A DNA stretch of 64,000 bases, taken from Psychrobacter alimentarius (lineage in GTDB: Bacteria > Pseudomonadota > Gammaproteobacteria > Pseudomonadales > Moraxellaceae). The translations under genes were made by a program, and so were the position numbers. The notes under the pieces were generated by a model that saw nothing but the letters and a program-made list of their open reading frames with translations, was not told the origin of the DNA and did not search any database. Location: assembly GCF_001606025.1 (NCBI RefSeq), contig NZ_CP014945.1, forward strand, positions 186,001-250,000. The letters are read 5' to 3'. Positions 27,581-35,597 of the stretch are shown in pieces. Within the stretch, counting starts at the first letter, position 1, and every line of letters starts with the position of its first letter.

Positions 27581-28255
27581 ATGTGGAATAACAACCTGCA
27601 GACCTTAATGGTCGGTATGATAATGGCGGTTGGTGTATCGCTCAGTGGCTGTGACAATAGCCAAAGCGATGCCCAAAATCAAGATGCTAATGCAAACACT
27701 AGCGAGCAGGCAAGCGCCAATGATGCGCCAGCAAAAGACAGTGCTGCTGGGACTGCTGACTTGGATGGGGCAACTACTGCGCAAGCCACACCGGTGAGAT
27801 ATGATGTTTCATCTTGGGGCTCGGGTGAGGTGACGCCGCTTGGTATTGACAAGCTAGAGGAGATTAAGTCGACTTTTGGTAAAGTGGTAAGCACCGATGA
27901 GAACAGCTTGGACTACGCCAGTAATGCGGCTACCAAATACCGTTTTATGAAGGCTGATGCGCCTTATTTGGATCTGATTGACTCTGAAAAATACTTGGAG
28001 CTTGGCTGGTATTATGCCAATCCTACCGACTCTGATAAAGAAAAAGAGCTGAGCCAAAACCATGCCAAAAAAGCATACAAAATTGCCCGTCAATTAATGG
28101 GTGATGAAGGCGGTAAGATGGTTGGTGATATGCTTAACAGTCAAATCACCAAAAATAAAGTGGTCGGCGGACAAAAAGTAGAACTGGCAAAATGTGAATT
28201 TTATAGCTGTATGCTGGTCATCAATAAATCTGAAGCGCCAGAAAATAACAGTTAA
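27581..28255 (+). CDS. Lipoprotein of unknown function
   Basis: About 224 residues. A lipoprotein signal peptide ends in VSLSGC (lipobox LSGC near residue 24). The next 50 residues are a low-complexity Asp/Ala/Asn/Gln linker, then a globular region with GSGEVTPLGIDKLEEIKSTF, LGWYYANPTDSDKEKEL and HAKKAYKIARQLMGDEGGKMVG. GTG at 27566 is an alternative start. It stands 15 nt before pabC on the same strand and probably shares its transcript. No family was recognised for the folded part. Confidence 0.75.
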   Translation: MWNNNLQTLMVGMIMAVGVSLSGCDNSQSDAQNQDANANTSEQASANDAPAKDSAAGTADLDGATTAQATPVRYDVSSWGSGEVTPLGIDKLEEIKSTFGKVVSTDENSLDYASNAATKYRFMKADAPYLDLIDSEKYLELGWYYANPTDSDKEKELSQNHAKKAYKIARQLMGDEGGKMVGDMLNSQITKNKVVGGQKVELAKCEFYSCMLVINKSEAPENNS

Positions 28256-28270
28256 GCTGTGAGAGAAGCA

Positions 28271-29260
28271 ATGCCGATGTCTAGCAGCTGGTTTTGTCTA
28301 CACTCATCAGAAAATGAGACAGATCTTACGCAAGCTACTTTGTCGTTGGACAATCGTGGACTGGCATATGGCGATGGTTTTTTTACCACCATGGGTGTGA
28401 TTGACGGGCAGATACTGTGGTTGGATTATCATCATCAGCGTCTCATCTCCCATCAAAAAGCACTGCAACTCGATTTAGATAGTCATTCTTTAATAACTGC
28501 CTTAACAACGCATGCTCAGTGCTTACAACAAGGGGTGCTCAAGCTTATCGTTGTGCGAGCCGCGCAAGCTATCCGTGGGTATGGCTACATATCCAATGCG
28601 TCTGGGAGCGCTTGTGACGTTTGGCTAAAATCCTCAGATATGGTGGTCGCAACTGATAAGCAGCTGTGCTTACCAGATGGGCGCTTCATTCCTATACAGC
28701 CAGTTAGTCGAGCCATTTGCTTATCAGCACAAATTGCTTGCTTGCCGCCACCATTAGCAGGGTTAAAAAGTCTTAACCGGCTCGATACCGTGATGGCAAG
28801 TGCTGAGCTACAACGCATCAAATCACACTTATTATCATCTGACTCATCATCACATACTCCTGCACAGCCAAGCATTGAAGAAGGGCTGCTGCGAGACATG
28901 AATGGCTGCTGGATTGAGGGCACGATGAGTAATGTGTTCTATCAGCTAGCGGATGCGCCAGTAACAAAACCACAGTCTCTAGAGTCGGAAAACATCATTG
29001 ATACCGTCCAAGAGGATTCTAATTATCTGATGACTGGTCAATGGTATACGCCTTCTTTGACGCAATCGGGCGTTGCTGGCGTGATGCGACAAGTGATTAT
29101 AGATGCTTTGTCCCATACAGCCTATCCAGTTATCATCAGGCCATTGCAAGATGATGATTTGCCACTTTTAAGGCGCTTGTTTTTTTGCAATGCCTTGCGC
29201 GGTATCATGCCGATGGCTAATCTGACGTTATTGAATGATAGCGTAGTGACAATGCTGTAA
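28271..29260 (+). CDS. pabC: Aminodeoxychorismate lyase PabC
   Basis: PLP-dependent fold-type IV lyase that releases pyruvate from 4-amino-4-deoxychorismate to give p-aminobenzoate for folate. Seen are LSLDNRGLAYGDGFFTTM, the PLP lysine in LAGLKSLNRLDTVMA, and the phosphate-binding GTMSNVFYQL. About 329 residues is long for the family (about 270); the excess is two Ser/Glu-rich inserts, around residues 195-210 and 230-255. Start at 28271 has GAGAGAA just upstream. In most gammaproteobacteria mltG and tmk follow directly; here a dpnC-dpnD cassette on the other strand intervenes. Confidence 0.9.
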   Translation: MPMSSSWFCLHSSENETDLTQATLSLDNRGLAYGDGFFTTMGVIDGQILWLDYHHQRLISHQKALQLDLDSHSLITALTTHAQCLQQGVLKLIVVRAAQAIRGYGYISNASGSACDVWLKSSDMVVATDKQLCLPDGRFIPIQPVSRAICLSAQIACLPPPLAGLKSLNRLDTVMASAELQRIKSHLLSSDSSSHTPAQPSIEEGLLRDMNGCWIEGTMSNVFYQLADAPVTKPQSLESENIIDTVQEDSNYLMTGQWYTPSLTQSGVAGVMRQVIIDALSHTAYPVIIRPLQDDDLPLLRRLFFCNALRGIMPMANLTLLNDSVVTML

Positions 29261-29277
29261 AACGTGTGTACAAAACA

Positions 29278-29469
29278 CTATTTTTTATCAAAAATATTAA
29301 ATTTGGTATCTATCAAGTCATCGTAAAACAACTCAACGTCTTCGTTTCTATATATTGTCCGAGCTTGTAGAATGGCTGACGAATCATCTGTCGCCATTAC
29401 TTCAACAATACGACTCATAGTTTCAACGATTTCTATTTGATAAGTGGTTAAGCCTATTTCGTTCGTCAT
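29278..29469 (-). CDS. dpnD: DpnD/PcfM-family protein
   Basis: 63-residue protein with the DpnD/PcfM pattern YQIEIVETMSRIVEVMA, then a helix ending in ARTIYRNEDVELFYDDLID and a final strand. In Streptococcus pneumoniae dpnD is the second gene of the DpnI cassette, downstream of dpnC; here it also follows the DpnI homologue on the same strand, with a 97-nt gap and a good AAAGGG ribosome site. The function of DpnD is unknown. Assignment rests on pattern plus context. Confidence 0.8.
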   Translation of the reverse strand: MTNEIGLTTYQIEIVETMSRIVEVMATDDSSAILQARTIYRNEDVELFYDDLIDTKFNIFDKK

Positions 29470-29566
29470 GTGCCGTTTTCCCTTTAGCTAGATTTATTGT
29501 GCCTGTGATCCTAGCAAAAAGAGCAAATACAAATGATCGTCTTCTGTAATCAAAAATGCAAAATGC

Positions 29567-30331
29567 TTAGTATAGTTTTCTATAGTTCCCGCGATTTATA
29601 AATTCAATAATACCCTTATCACGCAAGACTTGTAATTGCTGACGGATTTTATCCTTGATGTGATTGTTATTAGGATGTTTGAGCTGTAGCTCATCAGAAA
29701 AAGCATAAGCTTGATTGAGAGAAAAATGGGTATCAAGTCTGTCAACACATTGCCATATATCCAGTGTCCAACCACGCGAAGTACTAGATTGCTCACGTAA
29801 GAACAAGGTTTTTTGAAATTGCTGTGTGACGTTATCACGAGGTATCACATGCTGGTCTTTTACTAAAAAGATTTTTCCCGATTCTGGTACGTGTCGTAAG
29901 TCGATATTGCAGCCGATCCAACCTGCACGTTTGGCCGTTGCTGATAAAGGATTGCGTTTAATAATGATATCAGGTGTAAAAAAGTGCTTAGGAATAATCA
30001 TAAAATTATTTACCGTCAGCGCTTTTGAGTATGTCAAAAAAAAGAAGCTTGGATTGTCGTCGCTATTGATACGCTCAATCATTGTCTTATAAGCGCCATC
30101 GTTAATAATATTGCTTAAGGTCGCTTTTTTACTTTTTAGCTCATATTGCTCAGTACAGGTAGAGCAATAAAAATCAGCAACAGGTTTACCATTCGCAAAT
30201 TCTCTTAGCGGCTGGGTGTTGCAATTCGGGCAGTAGCCATTATTTTTGACCCAAGCTTCGCTCAGCACACGAATAATCTGCGCTTGAGAGTGATAATTTT
30301 TGGCAAGACGTTGATCAAAATGTAGATTCAT
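29567..30331 (-). CDS. dpnC: DpnI-type restriction endonuclease for Gm6ATC
   Basis: 254 residues, the same length as pneumococcal DpnI. The PD-(D/E)xK catalytic residues are Asp53 (VADFYC), Glu64 and Lys66 (YELKSKK). The zinc ribbon is Cys34, Cys37 (CPNC), Cys56 and Cys59. The segment TAKRAGWIGCNIDL contains the tryptophan that reads the methyl group in DpnI. The C-terminal winged helix has NNHIKDKIRQQLQVLRDKGI and GNYRKLY. DpnI cleaves GATC only when the adenine is methylated, so the host should lack Dam methylation. Start at 30331 matches the DpnI N-terminus (MNLHF versus MELHF in DpnI). Codon use is like the neighbours, so the gene is not a recent import from a low-GC Gram-positive. Confidence 0.93.
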   Translation of the reverse strand: MNLHFDQRLAKNYHSQAQIIRVLSEAWVKNNGYCPNCNTQPLREFANGKPVADFYCSTCTEQYELKSKKATLSNIINDGAYKTMIERINSDDNPSFFFLTYSKALTVNNFMIIPKHFFTPDIIIKRNPLSATAKRAGWIGCNIDLRHVPESGKIFLVKDQHVIPRDNVTQQFQKTLFLREQSSTSRGWTLDIWQCVDRLDTHFSLNQAYAFSDELQLKHPNNNHIKDKIRQQLQVLRDKGIIEFINRGNYRKLY

Positions 30332-30443
30332 AATAGCTTCTTTTATTAAAAGAGGGTCGCAAAAGCACATATCTAAAGTGGGAATATTAAGCCATGCTGC
30401 TTAGTGCCAGTATCCAGTTAATTCACAAGCTAAGCAAATACCA

Positions 30444-30472
30444 TTGAAAATCCCACAGTTCAGTGCTAAATT
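30444..30472 (+). promoter_or_regulatory. Candidate promoter of mltG
   Basis: TTGAAA (30444-30449), 17-nt spacer, TAAATT (30467-30472) with TGC in front as an extended -10. It ends 28 nt before the mltG ATG. A private promoter would be needed here because pabC is cut off by the dpnCD cassette. Confidence 0.4.
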
Positions 30473-30500
30473 CTAGCAAACATCTGCCTCGCGAGTTGCC

Positions 30501-31784
30501 ATGAGTAAGCCTACATCTGAAACGCCTCCTGAACGTCCTAATGATACCTCATCAAATCAACAAGATAGTGATGTTGGTCAACGTGCTGATACCACGCCCA
30601 CAGACTCAGATGTGCCTGCCGTAGAAGAAGTAAAGGGTAAACCTGCGACAGATGTCTCACTCATCAGTGGTGATAATAAGCCGCGTAAGTATAAAACGGA
30701 CAACCAATCGTTTTTTATGCAGCGCGGCTATCAAATATTGCTTGTGCTTGGACTCATTGCGGCGTTTTTCTTAGTCATGGTGTATCAGACATTGTTTGGA
30801 CGCATCGATCAGCCACAAAAGATGGTCACGATTGAGAAAGGTCAGACCTATTATGGTTTGCTACCGCAGTGGCAACAGCAGATACCTCTGTTTTCTGCCA
30901 GTATTGCTAAGCTATATATCAAGTCGCAAGTTGATGCGCCGCTACATGCAGGGATTTACCAACTACCAGAAAATCCGACCATGGCTGAGGCGCTGCAAGT
31001 GCTCGAACAAGGCGCAAAAGCTGCCATGGTAAAAGTACAGATTATCGAAGGCAAAACATCTAAAGACTTATATCAATCGCTACGTGACAATCCGGGCATC
31101 AAAAAAGAGGTACTGACTGCCGATAGTGACAATGCCAGTATCGCGAAAGCGCTGGATTTGGCTGGTATATTGCCAGATGAGGTGGTCAACAGTAATGATC
31201 CTATCGTCAATCACAATCTTGAAGGTTGGTTTGCTCCGGATACTTATTATTATGGAGAAGGCACCAGCGACAAACAGGTATTGACGGATTTATACAAACG
31301 TCAGCAGCAAGCACTCACGGACGCTTGGGAAAATCGTGCCCCAGATTTGCCATATAAGAGTCCTTATGAAGCTTTAGTCATGGCATCTATTATCGAAAAA
31401 GAGACCAGTGTGCCTGACGAGCGTCCTTTGGTATCAGCGGTGTTTAATAACCGTATGAATAAAGGCATGCGTATGCAAACGGATCCGACCATTATTTATG
31501 GGATGGGAAGTCGTTATGAGGGCAATATTCGCCGCCGCGACATCGATGAGAAAACGTCGTATAATACGTATCAAATTGATGGTTTGCCGCCAACGCCAAT
31601 CGCATTGCCTTCCGCCTCTGCTATTGAAGCAACCTTACATCCAGCCGATAGCGATGCCTTGTACTTTGTCGCCACTGGTACAGGTGGGCACAAATTTACC
31701 AATAGCTTAGATGCACACAATCAAGCCGTAAAAGAGTATTTGGGTGTCATGCGTGAAAAGAGATCGCAAACACCGCCGCAGTAA
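30501..31784 (+). CDS. mltG: Endolytic murein transglycosylase MltG
   Basis: 427-residue YceG-family enzyme that cuts nascent peptidoglycan strands and so ends glycan synthesis. An N-terminal cytoplasmic, Thr/Asp/Pro-rich stretch of about 70 residues precedes one membrane helix (IL...GLIAAFFLVMVYQTL). The LysM-like domain follows, then the catalytic core with catalytic Glu in ASIIEKETSVPDER, and NNRMNKGMRMQTDPTIIYG and LPPTPIALPSASAIEA. The N-terminal cytoplasmic tail is longer than in E. coli. tmk follows after 92 nt. Confidence 0.95.
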   Translation: MSKPTSETPPERPNDTSSNQQDSDVGQRADTTPTDSDVPAVEEVKGKPATDVSLISGDNKPRKYKTDNQSFFMQRGYQILLVLGLIAAFFLVMVYQTLFGRIDQPQKMVTIEKGQTYYGLLPQWQQQIPLFSASIAKLYIKSQVDAPLHAGIYQLPENPTMAEALQVLEQGAKAAMVKVQIIEGKTSKDLYQSLRDNPGIKKEVLTADSDNASIAKALDLAGILPDEVVNSNDPIVNHNLEGWFAPDTYYYGEGTSDKQVLTDLYKRQQQALTDAWENRAPDLPYKSPYEALVMASIIEKETSVPDERPLVSAVFNNRMNKGMRMQTDPTIIYGMGSRYEGNIRRRDIDEKTSYNTYQIDGLPPTPIALPSASAIEATLHPADSDALYFVATGTGGHKFTNSLDAHNQAVKEYLGVMREKRSQTPPQ

Positions 31785-31821
31785 GTTATTTTTAGTCATT
31801 GTTTATCAAGCAACCTATCAT

Positions 31822-31859
31822 TTAATGAGCGTTATAACAGCACATATAACGCTCATTAA
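31822..31859. repeat. Perfect 15-bp inverted repeat before tmk
   Basis: TTAATGAGCGTTATA and TATAACGCTCATTAA with an 8-nt loop. The right arm ends on the A of the ATG at 31859, 18 nt before the preferred tmk start. There is no T tract after it. Confidence 0.85.
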
Positions 31860-31876
31860 TGGCAAAAGGTCATACC

Positions 31877-32587
31877 ATGTCAGTCTCTTCGCAAGCCGAT
31901 TCTTCCTTATCCAATCATGTCTCATCTAACGTACCGAAAACGTCACACGTGACCAATCAAGGTCGCTTCATTAGTTTTGAAGGCACTGAAGGTGTGGGTA
32001 AAACCACAGCGATTGAACAATTATGCTCACGCTTGCAGGAAAATGGCATCGACTATCTGCGTACTCGTGAGCCCGGTGGTAGTCCGTTTGCAGAGCGTCT
32101 ACGTGAGATATTATTAGATCCAGCCACCGATATTACGGACGATACTGAGCTATTGCTGTTATTTGCGGCGCGCTGCGATCACATGCAGCAAGTCATTTTG
32201 CCAGCGTTGCAGCGTGGTGTATGGGTGATCTGTGACAGATTTACTGATTCGACCATTGCTTATCAAGGGTTTGGACGCGGACATGGCGATGATGTTATGC
32301 GTGCTAAGATCGATGGGCTGATCAGTCAGTTTGTACTGCAACTACCTGATTTGACATTGTGGTTAGATTTGCCAGTATTAGAAGGGATGGCACGCGCTAA
32401 CAAACGCGGTGCTGCTGATCGGTTTGAGCAGCAAGCCACCGAGTTTTTTACGTGGGTTCATAAAGGGTTCAGCGTGCTAGCTAGTGATTATCCTATGCGG
32501 ATACAACGTATTGATGCGTCAGGCAGTGCAGATGAGGTTGGCGTGCGAGTTTGGCAGATGGTACAAGAAAAACTGCTTGCCCAATAG
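31877..32587 (+). CDS. tmk: Thymidylate kinase
   Basis: dTMP kinase, about 236 residues. The P-loop is FEGTEGVGKTT, followed by the DR(E/P)x motif REPGGSPFAERLR and the LID-region segment DRFTDSTIAYQGFGRG. The first 30 residues are a Ser/Asn-rich extension before GRFISFEG that is absent from E. coli Tmk. Start at 31877 is preferred, with AAAAGG 9 nt upstream; ATG at 31859 is in frame and would begin inside a strong hairpin. It follows mltG as usual; holB, the usual next gene, is not present. Confidence 0.94.
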   Translation: MSVSSQADSSLSNHVSSNVPKTSHVTNQGRFISFEGTEGVGKTTAIEQLCSRLQENGIDYLRTREPGGSPFAERLREILLDPATDITDDTELLLLFAARCDHMQQVILPALQRGVWVICDRFTDSTIAYQGFGRGHGDDVMRAKIDGLISQFVLQLPDLTLWLDLPVLEGMARANKRGAADRFEQQATEFFTWVHKGFSVLASDYPMRIQRIDASGSADEVGVRVWQMVQEKLLAQ

Positions 32588-32656
32588 CAACCTTTAAAAA
32601 AATAACAGCCTTGAAGAAGCATAGTAAGGTTAAAAGCCTTGTGCCATAAGCAGCAT

Positions 32657-32689
32657 AAAAAAGCCCCAACATTACGTTGAGGCTTTTTT
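32657..32689. terminator. Bidirectional terminator tmk / antiporter
   Basis: AAAAAAGCC and GGCTTTTTT with inner CAAC / GTTG pairing, one mismatch, between converging genes. Confidence 0.88.
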
Positions 32690-32716
32690 CGTTATAAGCA
32701 TTTTATGTAGAAACTT

Positions 32717-35014
32717 TTAACGTTTGTCTGCGTTGCTTGAGTCTTTTTTCTCAGGCTCTTTTTGTTCAGACGTTTTAGGACTATCAACGTCTGCACTAGC
32801 CGTATTGTCTTGACCAGAATCAGGCAGGCGATTTGGGTCAAGGCCTCCTTTTTTGTTTTTTGGGGCATTGCCATTACCATTGGTACTACTGCCAGAGGTT
32901 TTGGTCTTCGACGTCGCTGTTGAGTTGGCGGACATCACGCCTTTATTCGCAGGGTTAGTAGAGGCATCTTTTGACTCTGTCGCTTTATCCTTAGAGGATG
33001 TTACGGTGTCCGATAAAGTCTCTGAGCTGCTTGGTTTTGGCGAGGAATCATTGCTTATGTTTTGCTCACCGTCTTTTTCTATATTTGCCACAGACTCTTG
33101 CGCTGCTGCTTGAGCACTGATATCGCTCAGCTCCTTTTCTTTACGCTTTTCAGGCGCTTTGGATTTGGATTCAAAGCTGGCATCGGCTGCCATTCGCGCT
33201 TGCTCTTGCTTTGGGGTGACATCTACAGGCTTTGGCTGTACTTCATCCTCGACCACCAGTGAGATAAGCTTGCGATCGCGTGGCACATTGCCATCGAATT
33301 TATCGGTAATAACGTGCAACTTACCTTCTTTGTCAATAGTATAGAGCGGCACAAATTGTTTGTTATCTGCCTTATACTGCTCAAAACTATAACTGTCTGT
33401 AATGTTGGTGATTTTGATACGGGCCTTTTTTGACAGCATACTGGCAAGCTTGGTATAAGTCACATCTTTGCCAAACAGCCACTGCGAATGGAAGTTTGAT
33501 TGCTTGTCATCACGCTCACTTCTGGCTTTTTCGTCGCTGAATTTGAGACGATACAGTTTACGCTCACCAAATTCATGACGGTAATGAATCTCAGACAAGG
33601 TGTTCATCTCTTTATCCATACTCATGGCAAATAAACGACCAATACCGATCAGGTCAAGGTGTCGATCAGCATGATCAGAAATGGGATTACCAAAATAAGT
33701 ACGTAGCCCACTCATGCGAGCGCGGGCAATATTGGTATAGTTGTTGTGGGCGACAATGACGTCAAAACCTTGGTCTTTCAAAGAGCTGGCCACCAAAAGG
33801 GCAATAGGGTTTGAGCCGACGATCAGAATACCGTTGGTTTCAGGCTCACGTACGCCCAGCAAATTACCGACTACCTTTGCACCCAAGCCTTGAATCATGA
33901 CCGTACCGATGATGACCATAAAGACGAGCGGCACTAATAACTCAACCCCTTGAATATCGTACTCTTGCAAACGAATAGCAAACAACGACGAAATGGCAGC
34001 CGCAACGATACCACGTGGCCCAATCCAGCTGATCATGAATTTTTCACTGGTTTTGAGGTTTGAGCCGATCGAAGAGGCCCACACAGATAGTGGACGCGCC
34101 ACGAACATGACAATAACGAGTAATACTAAGCCTGCAAAACCAACACTGAGCAAGCTTGCCAACTCCACACGAGCTGCAAGAATGATAAAGAGCACTGAAA
34201 TCAGAAGAATGGTCAAAGACTCATTAAACTCTAAAATGGTCTCGCGTGGAAATTTTGGCCAATTTGCCAAGGCAACACCTAGGACCGTGACGGTTAAAAG
34301 ACCTGATTCGTGTTCTAAGTGATTGGAGACCGAAAACAATACCAGCACAAAGGCAAGCGTAAACACATTACGCAAAAACTCAGGAATCATGTGACGGCGC
34401 ATCAGAAACGCCAACAGCCAAGCACCAGCCATACCAAGTGCGGTCGCCAATACCACGATTTTAGCAAACAGTAAGATACTGCTGGCTTCGCCGCCTGAAA
34501 TAATGTACTCATAGACCAATACCACGGCAATGGCGCCGATTGGGTCAATGATGATGCCTTCCCATTTTAGGATATTAGATATCGTCTTATTGGGACGCAC
34601 ACTACGCAGTAGAGGCATGATTACGGTGGGACCTGTGACACAAACCAGCGCACCGAACAATAGAGCGACCAATGGGTCCACATCGAATAACAAGTACGTC
34701 GATAGGGCAACGATAGCAATGGTAATCAGAACGCCAACTGAGACTAGCATCTGCACAACGGTGCCATGCTGTTTGATCTCATCGAATTCCAATGTCAGTG
34801 AGCCTTCAAACAGGATAATGGCCACACCCAAAGAGATGAAAGGAAACATGAGTTCCCCAAGCACCAAATCAGGGTCGAAAACGCCTAATACGGGTCCTAC
34901 AATAATGCCAATTAGCAATAAAAATAAAATGGACGGTTGCTTTAAATACCAAGCCAACCATTGGGCGGCAATACCAATCCCAACCACGCCAGATAATAAT
35001 AGGGCGGTATCCAT
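32717..35014 (-). CDS. CPA1-type Na+/H+ antiporter with NAD-binding and disordered C-terminus
   Basis: 765 residues. The first 400 form a CPA1 exchanger with about 12 membrane helices, including WEGIIIDPIGAIAVVLVYEY (the ion-binding Asp) and MISWIGPRGIVAAAISSLFA. From about 405 to 480 a TrkA_N-like Rossmann region follows (GILIVGSNPIALLVASSLKDQG), then a further soluble domain to about 600. The last 160 residues are charged, Ser/Lys/Glu-rich and without predicted fold. Similar exchangers export Na+ or K+ in exchange for protons and are gated by nucleotides through the soluble domain. Ion specificity cannot be read here. The gene is alone and convergent with tmk. Confidence 0.9.
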   Translation of the reverse strand: MDTALLLSGVVGIGIAAQWLAWYLKQPSILFLLLIGIIVGPVLGVFDPDLVLGELMFPFISLGVAIILFEGSLTLEFDEIKQHGTVVQMLVSVGVLITIAIVALSTYLLFDVDPLVALLFGALVCVTGPTVIMPLLRSVRPNKTISNILKWEGIIIDPIGAIAVVLVYEYIISGGEASSILLFAKIVVLATALGMAGAWLLAFLMRRHMIPEFLRNVFTLAFVLVLFSVSNHLEHESGLLTVTVLGVALANWPKFPRETILEFNESLTILLISVLFIILAARVELASLLSVGFAGLVLLVIVMFVARPLSVWASSIGSNLKTSEKFMISWIGPRGIVAAAISSLFAIRLQEYDIQGVELLVPLVFMVIIGTVMIQGLGAKVVGNLLGVREPETNGILIVGSNPIALLVASSLKDQGFDVIVAHNNYTNIARARMSGLRTYFGNPISDHADRHLDLIGIGRLFAMSMDKEMNTLSEIHYRHEFGERKLYRLKFSDEKARSERDDKQSNFHSQWLFGKDVTYTKLASMLSKKARIKITNITDSYSFEQYKADNKQFVPLYTIDKEGKLHVITDKFDGNVPRDRKLISLVVEDEVQPKPVDVTPKQEQARMAADASFESKSKAPEKRKEKELSDISAQAAAQESVANIEKDGEQNISNDSSPKPSSSETLSDTVTSSKDKATESKDASTNPANKGVMSANSTATSKTKTSGSSTNGNGNAPKNKKGGLDPNRLPDSGQDNTASADVDSPKTSEQKEPEKKDSSNADKR

Positions 35015-35597
35015 AAGTTGATCCTTTTATAATCTTGTCATATTTTATATCTATCAATCGTTTTTATAGAAAAACTGTCGCCAGTCGCGTGATAATTAGA
35101 AGCGTCTGTTGATAATGGCATCTTTTTATAAAGTCTGAGCTACAACAATGATAGCCATCATGAATCACAACATGAGCTAAATATGATATATATACTATAA
35201 AGTAGTAGAGACAAAAGCATTCCCAAACATATAACGCCATTTTAGAAATGCAAAAGATGAAAAATAAGAGTGATGATCGTCAATTTGATAAACTTACTGT
35301 CAGTAAATTCAACGTTTGTTTTTTGAGAAATTATTTGGCTGCTATCATACCATGATTTTATTTCTTACCTATCATGATAGGAATTACCACCGTATCAGCA
35401 CAAATACTTTGTAACTGCAGAAGCGTGAGTAAGAATAAACAGCCTCAACGACATCAATAACTGATCTAATAAAACGCTAAACAGAGCGAAAGCTATGCAG
35501 GCGACATTATCTAAGATCACTTTAGCTTATACAAGTCACGACCGATAACAGCCAATATGGCCCTTAATAATAATTGATCATTCATGCAGAGGACGAT
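35015..35597. other. Gene-free spacer with palindromes upstream of htrA
   Basis: 583 nt between divergent genes, AT-rich. It holds TTACTGTCAGTAA (35294-35306) and CCTATCATGATAGG (35368-35381), a perfect 14-bp palindrome with a related degenerate copy at 35342-35356. No gene was seen. Confidence 0.55.
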
